From Hyphomicrobiales bacterium (GTDB lineage Bacteria > Pseudomonadota > Alphaproteobacteria > Rhizobiales > Beijerinckiaceae), in assembly GCA_900470775.1 (NCBI GenBank), contig UCBZ01000006.1, forward strand, positions 143,940 through 207,939: a stretch of DNA of 64,000 bases, written 5' to 3'. Positions 9,215 to 17,773 of the stretch are shown here, one piece after another. The position numbers were made by a program, and so were the translations under genes. How positions within the stretch are numbered: the stretch's first letter is position 1; every line of letters starts with the position of its first letter. The notes under the pieces were generated by a model that was given only the letters and a program-made list of their open reading frames with translations, had not been told where the DNA came from and ran no database searches.

Positions 9215-10288
9215 TCAGGCGGCTTGCGGCATTCGCGAGGTGAAGGTCGCGCGCGTGATCGAAATGGTCATGCCGTCCGTGCTGTTGACGGTCTCCATGA
9301 CTGCACCCAGCTGTTTGACGAGCGCCTGGATGATCGCGGTGCCCAACCCGCTATTGTGCCCGGCTGCGTCGTTGACGGTCTTTCCCGCGCCGTTGTCGGA
9401 AACGGTCAGTTTCCAGTCCGTGTCGTCGACCTCGTAAGTCACTCGGATCACGGCGTCCGTCCTGGCCGACGGAAACGCATACTTGACCGCGTTGATGATG
9501 AGCTCGGTGACGATCAGGCCGAGGCTGACAGCCGTGTCCGACCCGATCTTGCCGCCATGCGCCCTCACCTCGACGGCGATCGGCTGGCTTTCGCCGATCA
9601 TCGAGGAGGCCAGGCTGCTGCACAGCTTGTTCAGGTAGGAGCTGACCTCGACCTGATCGATTCCTTCGGATGAGTGCAGGTGTCGTTGCACCTCTGCGAC
9701 CGACATCACCCGCTGATGAGCGTCCTTGAGATGCTGGCGTGTTTCCTCCGACAGGACCCCCCGCGCTTTCAGCAGCAGGATGCTGGCGATGATCTGCAGG
9801 CTGTTGGCGACGCGGTGCTGCATTTCCTGCAGGAGAGTATCTTTCTGCCGCAGCAACTCCTTGGTTTGCTCCAGCAGCTGTTCCTTCTCCCGCTCGATCA
9901 TGCGGCGGGCCGTGACATCCATGAAAGCGAGAAGGATCGTCCTCTTCGCGCTGTCTTCGTAGACCACCTGACGGGCATTCAGCAGCATCGTCCTGCGGCC
10001 GAGATTGGGAAAATCGTGCTCGACTTCGAAGCCATCCATGGCGGCATGCTGGGGAATGATCGTCTCGAGCAGCAGGCGAAGGGCCGGGATGTCCCATTGG
10101 CCGTCGCCGAGGGAATACAGCAGGCGTCCCAGCGTCTGCTCGGGCGCAACCTTGAAGGTGTTGTAGAACGATACGCTGGCGGCCAGCACCCGGAACTCGG
10201 CGTCGAGGGCGACGAAGGGTTCGGGGATGGTATTGACGATCGCCTGGGCGAGCGTCTGCGCATCTTCGATCTTCTGGAAGTCCAGCAT
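9215..10288 (-). CDS. Soluble PAS-HisKA_2 (HWE-like) sensor histidine kinase
   Basis: 357 residues from ATG at 10288; an upstream GTG would add 25 residues. An N-terminal PAS domain (about 10-130, IVNTIPEPFVALDAEFRVLA) leads through a coiled coil (128-155) to an atypical H-box EMQHRVANSLQII (His158), an N-box TELIINAVKYAF (Glu262-Asn266), SDNGAG (298-302) and a GLGTAII lid. This is the HisKA_2/HWE class common in Rhizobiales, often linked to general stress or light signalling. No membrane segment is present, so it is cytosolic. No response regulator is adjacent; one single-domain regulator lies at 63 kb. Confidence 0.9.
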   Translation of the reverse strand: MLDFQKIEDAQTLAQAIVNTIPEPFVALDAEFRVLAASVSFYNTFKVAPEQTLGRLLYSLGDGQWDIPALRLLLETIIPQHAAMDGFEVEHDFPNLGRRTMLLNARQVVYEDSAKRTILLAFMDVTARRMIEREKEQLLEQTKELLRQKDTLLQEMQHRVANSLQIIASILLLKARGVLSEETRQHLKDAHQRVMSVAEVQRHLHSSEGIDQVEVSSYLNKLCSSLASSMIGESQPIAVEVRAHGGKIGSDTAVSLGLIVTELIINAVKYAFPSARTDAVIRVTYEVDDTDWKLTVSDNGAGKTVNDAAGHNSGLGTAIIQALVKQLGAVMETVNSTDGMTISITRATFTSRMPQAA

Positions 10289-10433
10289 GGCGCGATCACT
10301 CAGTCCGATTGGAACGCGGATGCGCTCCTGCGAGCCAAGGAATGGACGACCCTGCACGCACACTACACGTTACCGGGCGCGATGTCGCGAGGTGATGGCG
10401 GCATGCCGGGCGACCGCGGGCGCGAATGCCCGC

Positions 10434-10898
10434 TCACCCCAGCGGCTGGCGATAGACGATGAAGCCAGACTTGTCCGCGACCTTGTCGTAGAGCGCCTGC
10501 GCCTGGAGGTTGCTCTCATGCGTCTGCCAGTAGACGCGAAAGCAGCCCTTGGCCTGCGCCATCTGCTTCACCGCCTCGATCAGCATGCGCCCGGCGCCGC
10601 TGCCGCGCGCTTCGGAGACGGTGAACAGGTCCTGCAGATAGCAGATGTCCCTGATGTTCCAGGTACTGCGATGGGTCACCCAATGCACGATGCCGATGAG
10701 CTTGCCGTCGCGTTCGGCGACGAAGCCGCCCATCGGCTCGGCAACGCCCGTCAGCCGCGCGAAGGTCGCGGCCGTGATGTCAGGGGTCAGCGAAGCCTTG
10801 TAGAATGTGAGATAGCCCTGCCAGAGCGGCTCCCAGGCTTCGCGATCGAAGGCGGCGAGGGGGCGGATGGTGATCTCGGACGTCGCGGTCTCGCGCAT
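10434..10898 (-). CDS. GNAT family N-acetyltransferase
   Basis: 154 residues from ATG at 10898 (MRETATSEITIRPL). A longer in-frame start would add 16 residues of no family character. The acetyl-CoA pyrophosphate loop is SEARGSGAGRMLIEAV, followed by the CoA-binding helix and a C-terminal SGFIVYR strand, as in Gcn5-related acetyltransferases. The substrate is not predictable. It is a single-gene unit downstream of the divergently spaced peroxiredoxin on the same strand, separated from it by a terminator-like hairpin. Confidence 0.88.
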   Translation of the reverse strand: MRETATSEITIRPLAAFDREAWEPLWQGYLTFYKASLTPDITAATFARLTGVAEPMGGFVAERDGKLIGIVHWVTHRSTWNIRDICYLQDLFTVSEARGSGAGRMLIEAVKQMAQAKGCFRVYWQTHESNLQAQALYDKVADKSGFIVYRQPLG

Positions 10899-11026
10899 GG
10901 CAGGCTCCGGCAGAGGCTCGGTCGCGCGGCTTGCGCGCAAACTCACCGGAATCTAGCGCCGGCCGCACCGCCTGTCTCATGACAAGGCGACATCGCATCG
11001 ATCAAACGCCGCGCAGAATGGACATG

Positions 11027-11061
11027 AAAAAGCCCGCACCGACCCAATGTCGATGCGGGCT
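11027..11061 (-). terminator. Intrinsic terminator downstream of the Prx5 gene
   Basis: On the minus strand a stem AGCCCGCATCGAC pairs with GTCGGTGCGGGCT (one G:T-like mismatch) around a five-base loop and is followed by a run of T (complement of 11027-11030). It lies just beyond the peroxiredoxin stop codon, which is the expected position. Confidence 0.8.
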
Positions 11062-11083
11062 GATCAAGCCAGAATGCGGTCGC

Positions 11084-11569
11084 TCAGAGCTGGCCGAGCA
11101 GCGCCTCGGCGCCGGAGATCTCGGCCTTGCCCGGGCCTTCCTCGACATTGAGCGAGGTCACGACGCCGTCCTCGACAATCATCGAATAGCGCTGCGAGCG
11201 GGTGCCGAGGCCAAAGCCCGAACCGTCGAGCGACAGGCCGATCTCCTTGGCGAAGTCGGCATTGCCGTCCGAGAGGAACTCGATCACGCCGGCGCCGCCG
11301 GTGGCCTTCGACCAGGCGTCCATGACGAAGACGTCGTTGGTGCTGGTGACCATGATCGCGTCGACGCCCTTGGCCTTGATCTCGGCCGCCTTGCCGATAT
11401 AGCCGGGCAGATGGTTCTTGTGGCAGGTCGGCGTGAAGGCGCCGGGAACGGCGAAGAGCACGATCTTCTTGCCCTTGAACAGATCGTCCGTGGTCTTGGC
11501 GGCCGGTCCATCCGCAGTCATCACCCGGAACGTTGCCTGCGGAAGCTTGTCACCCACCTTGATGGTCAT
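11084..11569 (-). CDS. Peroxiredoxin, Prx5/AhpE-like (1-Cys form)
   Basis: 161 residues from ATG at 11569 (MTIKVGDKLPQATF). It is a thioredoxin-fold peroxidase that reduces hydrogen peroxide and organic hydroperoxides. The peroxidatic site VPGAFTPTCHKNHLPGY contains Cys49, the Prx5 signature. No other cysteine occurs in the protein, so it is a 1-Cys enzyme that would need glutathione/glutaredoxin or another external thiol to be recycled. The length matches stand-alone Prx5 without a fused glutaredoxin. The DsbD-N protein gene lies upstream on the same strand, and a terminator follows. Confidence 0.94.
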   Translation of the reverse strand: MTIKVGDKLPQATFRVMTADGPAAKTTDDLFKGKKIVLFAVPGAFTPTCHKNHLPGYIGKAAEIKAKGVDAIMVTSTNDVFVMDAWSKATGGAGVIEFLSDGNADFAKEIGLSLDGSGFGLGTRSQRYSMIVEDGVVTSLNVEEGPGKAEISGAEALLGQL

Positions 11570-11619
11570 CGCGCCTGTTCTCCGTGAAGCTCGCGGCAGG
11601 GTGCCGCCCGGCTCACGGA

Positions 11620-12474
11620 TTAGGGCTTGGCGGCGGGGATGTCGAGTTCGAGCCGCGTCTCGACCGCGTTCGGCTTGCCACGCACCGTGATGATGAAGGG
11701 CACCGGGCCGGCCGTGCCCTTGGGCTGCTCGGTGATCCGCAGCAGCGCGACGGTCGTCCCGTCGGCCTGGCGGCTCAGCGTCGGCTTGCTGAAGGACCAC
11801 ATCCCGGCCCCCTCGATGAAGACATCCTGGACCATGCCCTCGGGCGGTCCCTGCAGCACGAGGCGAAGGCCGGGATCGATCGCGCCGTGGTCGAGCTTGG
11901 CCTCCAGGACCGAGATCTTCTCCTTGTGCGGACCGAGCGCCACCGCCTTCGGCACGCGCGCTTCGAAGCTCTCCAGGCGCGGCGAAGTCACCGAGGTCAC
12001 GCCCGGCTCCAGCCAGAGCCTGGCTTCGCCCTTCACGGGAATGCAGATCTTGTCACAGACCGCATAGTCGAGCTTCAGCACCAGCATGACCGGCTTGGCC
12101 GGATCCACCGGCTGCACCGAGACCGGGATCACCACCTCGCCGACATAGCCGATCGAGTAGCCGCCCGCGTCCTGGAAGCGCTCGGGCGTCGGCCAGCGCA
12201 CGTCGAGTCCGCCGATATTGGTCGACCCGCTCCAGTCGAAGACCGGCGGCACGCCGAAATCGCCGGGGCTGCGCCAATAGGTCTTGTAGCCGGGCGCCAT
12301 CACGATCTCGACGCCAACGCGCTGCTTGCCGGACGCAGCGGTTGCGCCCGCGATCAGGCGCAATGACGAATGATCGCCCTTCGACCAGGGCGACATCGCA
12401 GCCTCTTGCGCATGCGCGGGTGCCGTCAGCACGGCGACGAGGAGCGCCAGGAGGGGAAGTATGCGTTTCACCAT
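11620..12474 (-). CDS. Periplasmic DsbD N-terminal-domain protein
   Basis: 284 residues. A signal peptide (MVKRILPLLALLVAVLTAPAHA) is followed by a beta-sandwich of the DsbD alpha-domain type, including PGYKTYWRSPGDFGVPP, YVGEVVIPV and the redox-type pair in AVCDKICIPV. Full-length DsbD also has a membrane domain and a thioredoxin domain; neither is present here nor in a neighbouring gene, so this is a free-standing periplasmic domain. Such proteins may take part in cytochrome c or disulfide handling with a separate CcdA partner. It lies 50 bp upstream of the Prx5 gene on the same strand, so co-transcription is plausible. Confidence 0.86.
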   Translation of the reverse strand: MVKRILPLLALLVAVLTAPAHAQEAAMSPWSKGDHSSLRLIAGATAASGKQRVGVEIVMAPGYKTYWRSPGDFGVPPVFDWSGSTNIGGLDVRWPTPERFQDAGGYSIGYVGEVVIPVSVQPVDPAKPVMLVLKLDYAVCDKICIPVKGEARLWLEPGVTSVTSPRLESFEARVPKAVALGPHKEKISVLEAKLDHGAIDPGLRLVLQGPPEGMVQDVFIEGAGMWSFSKPTLSRQADGTTVALLRITEQPKGTAGPVPFIITVRGKPNAVETRLELDIPAAKP

Positions 12475-12642
12475 CGGATTTTATGCGTTGCAGTTGGAAA
12501 TTGCGACCAAAACCAGCGTGCTACGCCGAACAATCGCGTGATGAATCGGATCACATCATGGTGGCGCGGCATTGGAGCGCAATGACGGTGCGGGATTTTC
12601 CGGCGCCGCCCCCGTTCCCAGGGCGGGTCAAAGTGATCTAGC

Positions 12643-13263
12643 ATGGCCTCCATGAAGATCGGCTCAAATCAGCGCGTCAGCGGTCGCAGCTATCTCGACG
12701 GGCAGTGCCTGATCGCGATGCCCGGCATGGCGGATACGCGCTTCAGCCGCAGCGTGGTCTATGTCTGCGCCCATTCCGAGGATGGCGCGATGGGCATCAT
12801 CGTCAACAAGCCGGCGGCCGATACACGGTTTCCCGACCTGCTGGTCCAGCTCGACGTCATCCCGCCAGAGGAGCTGATTCGGCTCCCAAGCCAGGCCGAG
12901 CGCCTGCAGGTGCTGCGCGGCGGTCCGGTCGAGACCAAGCGCGGCTTCGTGCTGCACTCCGCCGACTTCTTCCTGGAGTCGGCGACGCTGCCGATCGACG
13001 ATGGCATCTGCCTGACCGCGACGCTCGACATTCTCAGAGCCATCGCCATCGGCAGCGGCCCGGAGAATGCGGTGCTGGCGCTGGGCTATGCCGGCTGGGG
13101 GGCGGGCCAGCTCGAATCCGAGATCCAGGCGAATGGCTGGCTGCATTGCGCCGCCGATCCGGCCCTACTCTTCGACGACGGCATCGACACGAAATACAAC
13201 CGCGCGCTGGGCAAGATCGGCATCGACCCGGCCTTCCTGTCGAGCGAGGCCGGGCACGCCTGA
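12643..13263 (+). CDS. YqgE/AlgH family protein
   Basis: 206 residues of the UPF0301 (DUF179) family. Characteristic segments are [58 protein letters not shown] and [16 protein letters not shown]. AlgH was linked to alginate and amino-acid regulation in Pseudomonas, but the molecular role of the family is unresolved. The gene starts at ATG 12643 or at ATG 12652 (MKIGSNQRV). It is divergent from the DsbD-N gene and convergent with the fic gene, whose stop is 15 bp away. Confidence 0.93.
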   Translation: MASMKIGSNQRVSGRSYLDGQCLIAMPGMADTRFSRSVVYVCAHSEDGAMGIIVNKPAADTRFPDLLVQLDVIPPEELIRLPSQAERLQVLRGGPVETKRGFVLHSADFFLESATLPIDDGICLTATLDILRAIAIGSGPENAVLALGYAGWGAGQLESEIQANGWLHCAADPALLFDDGIDTKYNRALGKIGIDPAFLSSEAGHA

Positions 13264-13278
13264 GGCGGGCCTCCAGCC

Positions 13279-13863
13279 TCAATCACCATCCGCTTCGGCT
13301 GCAAGAGCAGCATGGATACAGTCGCCGAAGCGCTGATAATTTCCGGCATGCGCGGCTTTCGAGGCCTCCATCCAATGCTCGCGGACGATGCGGGTCAGGT
13401 CGACCGGGTGACCCGCCTGTCGTGCCAGAGCTTCCAGATAGAGCGCCTGCGTCCGCCCATTCCCTTCGCGAAACGAATGGACGTAGTTGATGTCGCCGAT
13501 AATCTCGCCGGCCTTGTCGGCGAAGGCGCGTGCGGACATGCCCTTGAGGTAACCGGTGGCGACGATGCGCCTGTGAACATCGGCGATGCCGGTTGCGATA
13601 TACTGGCGAAACTGGAACTGGTTGCCGCCCTTGGCGATCTCAACGGTGCGAAGCTCACCTGCCCAGTCGTAGACATCCTGGAACAGGTGGCGGTGAATCG
13701 CGCGAAGATGAGCGAGATCGAACTTTCCTGAGGGGATGCCTTCAGCCGTGCGTTGCGCAACAAGCTCCCTCTCGAAGAAATCGAGCTGTCCTGCATCCCT
13801 GAGATTGAGCTTGTTTCTCAAAACCAGATGATCTGGCGGGTAGCAGTAGATGGGATCGCTCAT
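13279..13863 (-). CDS. Fic domain protein (predicted AMP-transferase toxin)
   Basis: 194 residues, the size of minimal class I Fic toxins. It opens YCYPPDHLVLRNKLNLRDAGQL, like E. coli Fic and VbhT. The flap region (GGNQFQF) and the active-site loop are present: His129-Ser-Phe-Arg-Glu133-Gly-Asn-Gly-Arg137-Thr-Gln-Ala140. The canonical motif ends GNGRxxR; here the last Arg is Ala140 and the usual Pro after His is Ser. The catalytic His, acidic residue and first Arg remain, so activity is possible but uncertain. Its ATG overlaps the antitoxin stop (ATGA), a typical antitoxin-toxin operon. It is convergent with yqgE. Confidence 0.9.
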   Translation of the reverse strand: MSDPIYCYPPDHLVLRNKLNLRDAGQLDFFERELVAQRTAEGIPSGKFDLAHLRAIHRHLFQDVYDWAGELRTVEIAKGGNQFQFRQYIATGIADVHRRIVATGYLKGMSARAFADKAGEIIGDINYVHSFREGNGRTQALYLEALARQAGHPVDLTRIVREHWMEASKAAHAGNYQRFGDCIHAALAAEADGD

Positions 13864-14081
13864 TCGGCGGCTGAAACGAAGCGCGCCTTGGCGACCCTCT
13901 CAAGAATGTAGGCCAACCGCTTTTCGTGCGGCCATCGCTCACGCTCGAACATCTCGAACATCGCGACTTGCTCAGTATCGAGTGGATTGCCTTCGATCTC
14001 TTGCAAGTGCATGGCAACCAGCCGCCGCTCGCGTGCGAACTCAGCATCGGACTCCGTCAATTGCTTCGGCACGTCATGCAT
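13860..14081 (-). CDS. VbhA-like antitoxin of the Fic protein
   Basis: 73 residues from ATG at 14081; an in-frame ATG at 14117 would add 12 residues. It is a small, charged, helical protein whose ARERRLVAMHLQEIEGNPLD segment aligns with the inhibitory helix of class I Fic antitoxins such as VbhA. The invariant Glu-Gly of the (S/T)xxxE(G/N) motif is present (Glu30-Gly31), but the Ser/Thr position is Leu26. The gene precedes and overlaps fic by four bases and lies 60 bp downstream of the EAL gene on the same strand. Assignment rests on the motif, size and gene position. Confidence 0.8.
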   Translation of the reverse strand: MHDVPKQLTESDAEFARERRLVAMHLQEIEGNPLDTEQVAMFEMFERERWPHEKRLAYILERVAKARFVSAAE

Positions 14082-14141
14082 GGGGCTACAATACCAGATC
14101 GAGCCGTTGAGCACCATCAGCTCCGCGCCCGGTCGGCTCCC

Positions 14142-17084
14142 TCAAGCCGCCTCGCTCGAACTCGCCGCAGCCGCGCCCATCAGCCTCCGCGCTTCGGCTG
14201 CGCTCATCGGCTGGCCGAAGATATAGCCTTGCGCGTACTGGCAGCCGAGTTGGTAGAGTTCGATCGCGTCGGACTCGCTCTCGGCGCCCTCGGCGACCAC
14301 GTCCATGCGCAGATCGGCGGCGAGCTGGACGATCGAGCGCAGGATCACGGGCGGCTTGCCGTTGCCCATCTGGCGCACGAAGCTCTGGTCGACCTTGATC
14401 GTGTCGAAGGGGAAGCGCTGCAGATAGGACAGCGAGGAATAGCCCGTGCCGAAATCGTCGAGCGAGAGGCCGGCGCCGAGATCGCGGATGCGCGACAGCA
14501 TCTGCGCGGCATATTCCGGGTTCTCCATCACCAGGCTTTCGGTGATCTCGAGCTTCAGCGTGCCCGGCAGGATGCGTCGGCGGCCGAGCACGGTCTTCAC
14601 GTCGTGCAGCAGGTCGTGGCGCAGCAATTGCCGGCTGGAGACGTTGACGCTGGCGAAGATCGGCGGATCGACATCCAGCGCCGCCTGCCAGGCCTCGAGC
14701 TCGCGCGCGGTGCGGTCCATCACATAGACGCCGAGATCGACGATCAGCCCGGTTTCCTCGGCGATGGCGAGGAAGTCCTGCGGCATCAGCCGGCCCTCGC
14801 GCGGATGGTCCCAGCGCACCAGCGCCTCGAAGCCGGCGATGGTGCGGTCTTCCAGCCGGACGATCGGCTGGTACATCACCTGGATCTCGCCGCGTTCGAT
14901 GGCGCGGCGCAGGTCGCTTTCCAGCGCCAGGCGGTCGTTGCGGTCGGTTCGCATCGTCGGCACGAAGACCTCGATCTTGTTGCCGCCCTGGCGCTTGGCA
15001 TGGGCCATGGCGAGTTCGGCGTTCTTCAAGGCGTCGTCCTTGCGCGCCGCCGGCGCGGGGTCGAACAGGGCCAGACCCACCGAAGGCGTCAGCAGTATCT
15101 CGCGCTCGGCGAAGGTGATCGGCGTGGAGACGGCGCGGCGCACCAGCTCGGCCAGCGCCAGGATGCGCTCGGGGTCGCGCTCGGAGACGAGGATCATGGC
15201 GAAGGTGTCGCCGCCGATGCGCGCCAGCGTGTCCTGTGCCCGCAACAGCCGGCCGAGCCGGCGCGCCAGCGTCAGCAGGATCGAATCGCCGGCAGAGAAG
15301 CCGACGGATTCATTGACCTGCTTGAACCGGTCGATGTCGATCACCAGCACCGTCGGACGGATGCTCTCATCGGCGCGGGTGAAGCCGAACACGGCCGAGA
15401 GCCGGTCCTGGAAGAGCTTGCGGTTGGGCAGGCCGGTCAGGTTGTCGTGGACGGCGTCATGCAGCATGCGCTCCTGCGCAGTGCGCTGCTCGGTGACGTC
15501 GGCGAGCGTGCCGATGACGCGGATGACCTCGCCATCTGACCCGATCACCGGGCGGGCCTTGAGGTTGAACCAGTGATAGGCGCCATTGGCCGAGCGCAGC
15601 CGGAGATCGAGGTTCAGCTTGCCGCGCCGCTGCTCCAGAACCGCGTCCAGCGAGACGCGGTAGCGATCGCGGTCGGCGACATGCATATGCTCGAACCAGC
15701 GCGCGGCCGAGCCTTCGAGCGCGCCGCGCCCCAGGCCCAGCAAGGCCTCGATCTGTGGCGAGACGAAGATCTTGTCGGCGCTGACGTCCCAGTCGAAGAC
15801 GAGGTCGCCCGATCCCGACAAGGCCAGCGCCCGCCGCTCGGTGTCCGAGACGAGGCCTTGCGACAATCCGCTGCCGGCGAAGGCATGCTGGATCACGGTG
15901 AAGCCGATCAGGAGCACGATCAGCACGAGCCCGCCCAACAAGGCAGGCGCGACCAGATCGCGCTGGAACTGGCCGGTGACCGTGAAGCCCGCCGCCGTCA
16001 CCCAGACCGCGAGCAGGAACCAGGTCGGGATCAGCATCACCGCGCGCTCATAGCCATGCGTTGCCAGATGCAGGATCAGCACGAAACCGACGGCCGCCAC
16101 GGCCGCGATCGAGATGCGCGCGATGCCGGACGCCATCGGCGCGTCGAAGACGGCAAGGCCGACGAGTGCGGCCAGTCCCAGCATCCAGACGATGGTGACG
16201 TGGCTGTAGCGCACATGCCAGCGCGCCAGGTTGAGATAGGCAAAGAGGAAGACCAGCAGCGTCGCCGCCAGCACCACTTCCGCACCGGCCCGGTAGATTC
16301 GTTCGATCGCCGGCGTCAGCGGGAAGATGCGCTGGAAGAAGCCGAAATCGAGCCCGGCATAGGCCAGAACCGCCCAGGCCAGCGCCGCGGCTGCGGGAAA
16401 GATCACCGCGCCCTTGACCACGAAGATGATGGTCAGGAACAGCGCCAGCAGGCCGGCGATGCCGATGATGATGCCCTTGTAGAGCGTCAGCCCGTTGGTC
16501 TTCTGGCGATAGGTCTCCTGCTCGTAGAGATAGAGCTGCGGCAGGTTGGGCGATTTCAGCTCGGCGACGAAGGTGACCGTCGTGCCGGGGTCGAGCGTGA
16601 TCAGGAAGACATCGGCGTCGGGGCTGGCCTCGCGCTCGGGGCTGAGGCCTTGGCTTGCGGTCACCGCCTCGATGCGGCGGTCGCCGAGATCGGGCCAGAT
16701 CACGCCGGAGCCGATCAGCCGGTGGAAGGGGGCGACCAGCAGCCGGTCGATCTGCTCGTCGGAATCATTGGTCAGCGCGAACACGATCCAGTCGGGCCGC
16801 GCCCCGGATTCGCGCGCCCGGACCGCGATGCGGCGGACGATGCCGTCGGGCCCCGGCGCGGTCGAGATCTGGATGACGTCGCCGTCGGATTTGTTGCGCT
16901 CGACGACATTGGTCAGGTCGAGCACCGTGGCATCGACCGGCACGCGCACGGCCTCGACCGCCGCAGCCGGTTCGGCCGCCGCGAGCAAGAGCCAGAGCGC
17001 AAGCCCGGCGATAGCGAGGCCGAACCGGATCAGTCGGTCGGGGAGGGTCAAGCTGCGCTCGGATCTGGGGTGGGGAATTGTCAT
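14142..17084 (-). CDS. Membrane PAS-GGDEF-EAL protein (c-di-GMP phosphodiesterase likely)
   Basis: 980 residues from ATG at 17084. Order: a signal-anchor helix (about 20-40), an extracytoplasmic 7TMR-DISM-like sensor domain (40-220), seven to eight membrane helices (about 225-425), PAS (445-555), GGDEF (575-735) and EAL (745-975). The EAL site is intact ([30 protein letters not shown]), so it should hydrolyse c-di-GMP. The GGDEF motif reads GGDTF with the catalytic Glu replaced by Thr, so cyclase activity is doubtful and that domain may be regulatory. A GNAT gene lies upstream and the Fic pair downstream. Confidence 0.92.
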   Translation of the reverse strand: MTIPHPRSERSLTLPDRLIRFGLAIAGLALWLLLAAAEPAAAVEAVRVPVDATVLDLTNVVERNKSDGDVIQISTAPGPDGIVRRIAVRARESGARPDWIVFALTNDSDEQIDRLLVAPFHRLIGSGVIWPDLGDRRIEAVTASQGLSPEREASPDADVFLITLDPGTTVTFVAELKSPNLPQLYLYEQETYRQKTNGLTLYKGIIIGIAGLLALFLTIIFVVKGAVIFPAAAALAWAVLAYAGLDFGFFQRIFPLTPAIERIYRAGAEVVLAATLLVFLFAYLNLARWHVRYSHVTIVWMLGLAALVGLAVFDAPMASGIARISIAAVAAVGFVLILHLATHGYERAVMLIPTWFLLAVWVTAAGFTVTGQFQRDLVAPALLGGLVLIVLLIGFTVIQHAFAGSGLSQGLVSDTERRALALSGSGDLVFDWDVSADKIFVSPQIEALLGLGRGALEGSAARWFEHMHVADRDRYRVSLDAVLEQRRGKLNLDLRLRSANGAYHWFNLKARPVIGSDGEVIRVIGTLADVTEQRTAQERMLHDAVHDNLTGLPNRKLFQDRLSAVFGFTRADESIRPTVLVIDIDRFKQVNESVGFSAGDSILLTLARRLGRLLRAQDTLARIGGDTFAMILVSERDPERILALAELVRRAVSTPITFAEREILLTPSVGLALFDPAPAARKDDALKNAELAMAHAKRQGGNKIEVFVPTMRTDRNDRLALESDLRRAIERGEIQVMYQPIVRLEDRTIAGFEALVRWDHPREGRLMPQDFLAIAEETGLIVDLGVYVMDRTARELEAWQAALDVDPPIFASVNVSSRQLLRHDLLHDVKTVLGRRRILPGTLKLEITESLVMENPEYAAQMLSRIRDLGAGLSLDDFGTGYSSLSYLQRFPFDTIKVDQSFVRQMGNGKPPVILRSIVQLAADLRMDVVAEGAESESDAIELYQLGCQYAQGYIFGQPMSAAEARRLMGAAAASSSEAA

Positions 17085-17170
17085 GCGTCTTCGGGGGTCA
17101 GTCCTATCGGCGGCTCGTGGCAAGGGCAAGGCATCCGACGCTCTGTCGGCGAGCCATGCACCGCCTGCCG

Positions 17171-17770
17171 TCACCGGGCGTCGCCCGGGAGCCTGTCGCT
17201 CGCCAGGGAGGCATAAAGCAGATGGTCGGCCCAGGCGCCGTTGATCCTGAGATAGGACCGCGCCATCCCCTCATGCTGAAAGCCGACCCGGTCGAGCAGC
17301 CGGCGGGAGGGGGCGTTGTTGGGCAGGCAGGCGGCCTCGACACGGTGCAGCGCCAATTCCGAGAAGGCGAAGCGCAGCGCGCCGCGCACCGCCTCGCTCA
17401 TATGGCCCTTGCCGGCATGGCGCTGGCCCATCCAGTAGCCCAGCGTGCAGGCCTGCGCGACGCCGCGCCGGACGAGCCCGAGCGTCAGCCCGCCGAGCAG
17501 CATCTCCGAGCGCGCATCGAGGACGAAGAGCGAATAGGCCTCGTCGGCTGCGATCTCGCGGGCGGCGCGCTTGACCCGGAGGCGAAACGAGGTCCGCGTC
17601 AGGTCGTCCTCGTTCCAGGTCGGTTCCCAGGGCGTCAGGAACTCGCGGCTCTCCATGCGCAGCACGGCCCAGGCGGCATAGTCCGTCGCCTGCGGCGCGC
17701 GCAGGATCAGGTTCTGTGTCCGGATCAGCGGGCGGGTGGGCGGCTCTGTCGAGAAGCGGAACAGCGCCAT
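17171..17770 (-). CDS. GNAT acetyltransferase, RimJ/RimL type
   Basis: 199 residues. The N-terminus [20 protein letters not shown] is typical of the RimJ/RimL subfamily, which acetylates protein N-termini or other amines. The CoA-binding section is [27 protein letters not shown], followed by [25 protein letters not shown], a near-consensus RimJ ending. It starts three bases after the M16 peptidase stop, so it is co-transcribed with thrC and the M16 gene. This thrC-M16-GNAT order is common in Rhizobiales as far as I recall. Confidence 0.92.
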   Translation of the reverse strand: MALFRFSTEPPTRPLIRTQNLILRAPQATDYAAWAVLRMESREFLTPWEPTWNEDDLTRTSFRLRVKRAAREIAADEAYSLFVLDARSEMLLGGLTLGLVRRGVAQACTLGYWMGQRHAGKGHMSEAVRGALRFAFSELALHRVEAACLPNNAPSRRLLDRVGFQHEGMARSYLRINGAWADHLLYASLASDRLPGDAR

Positions 17771-17773
17771 GGT

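Noticed and set aside
13926..17216. Long plus-strand ORFs (about 540 codons each) opposite the EAL gene
   Set aside because: Low-complexity Gln/Asp/Arg translations without motifs, mirroring the EAL gene codons.
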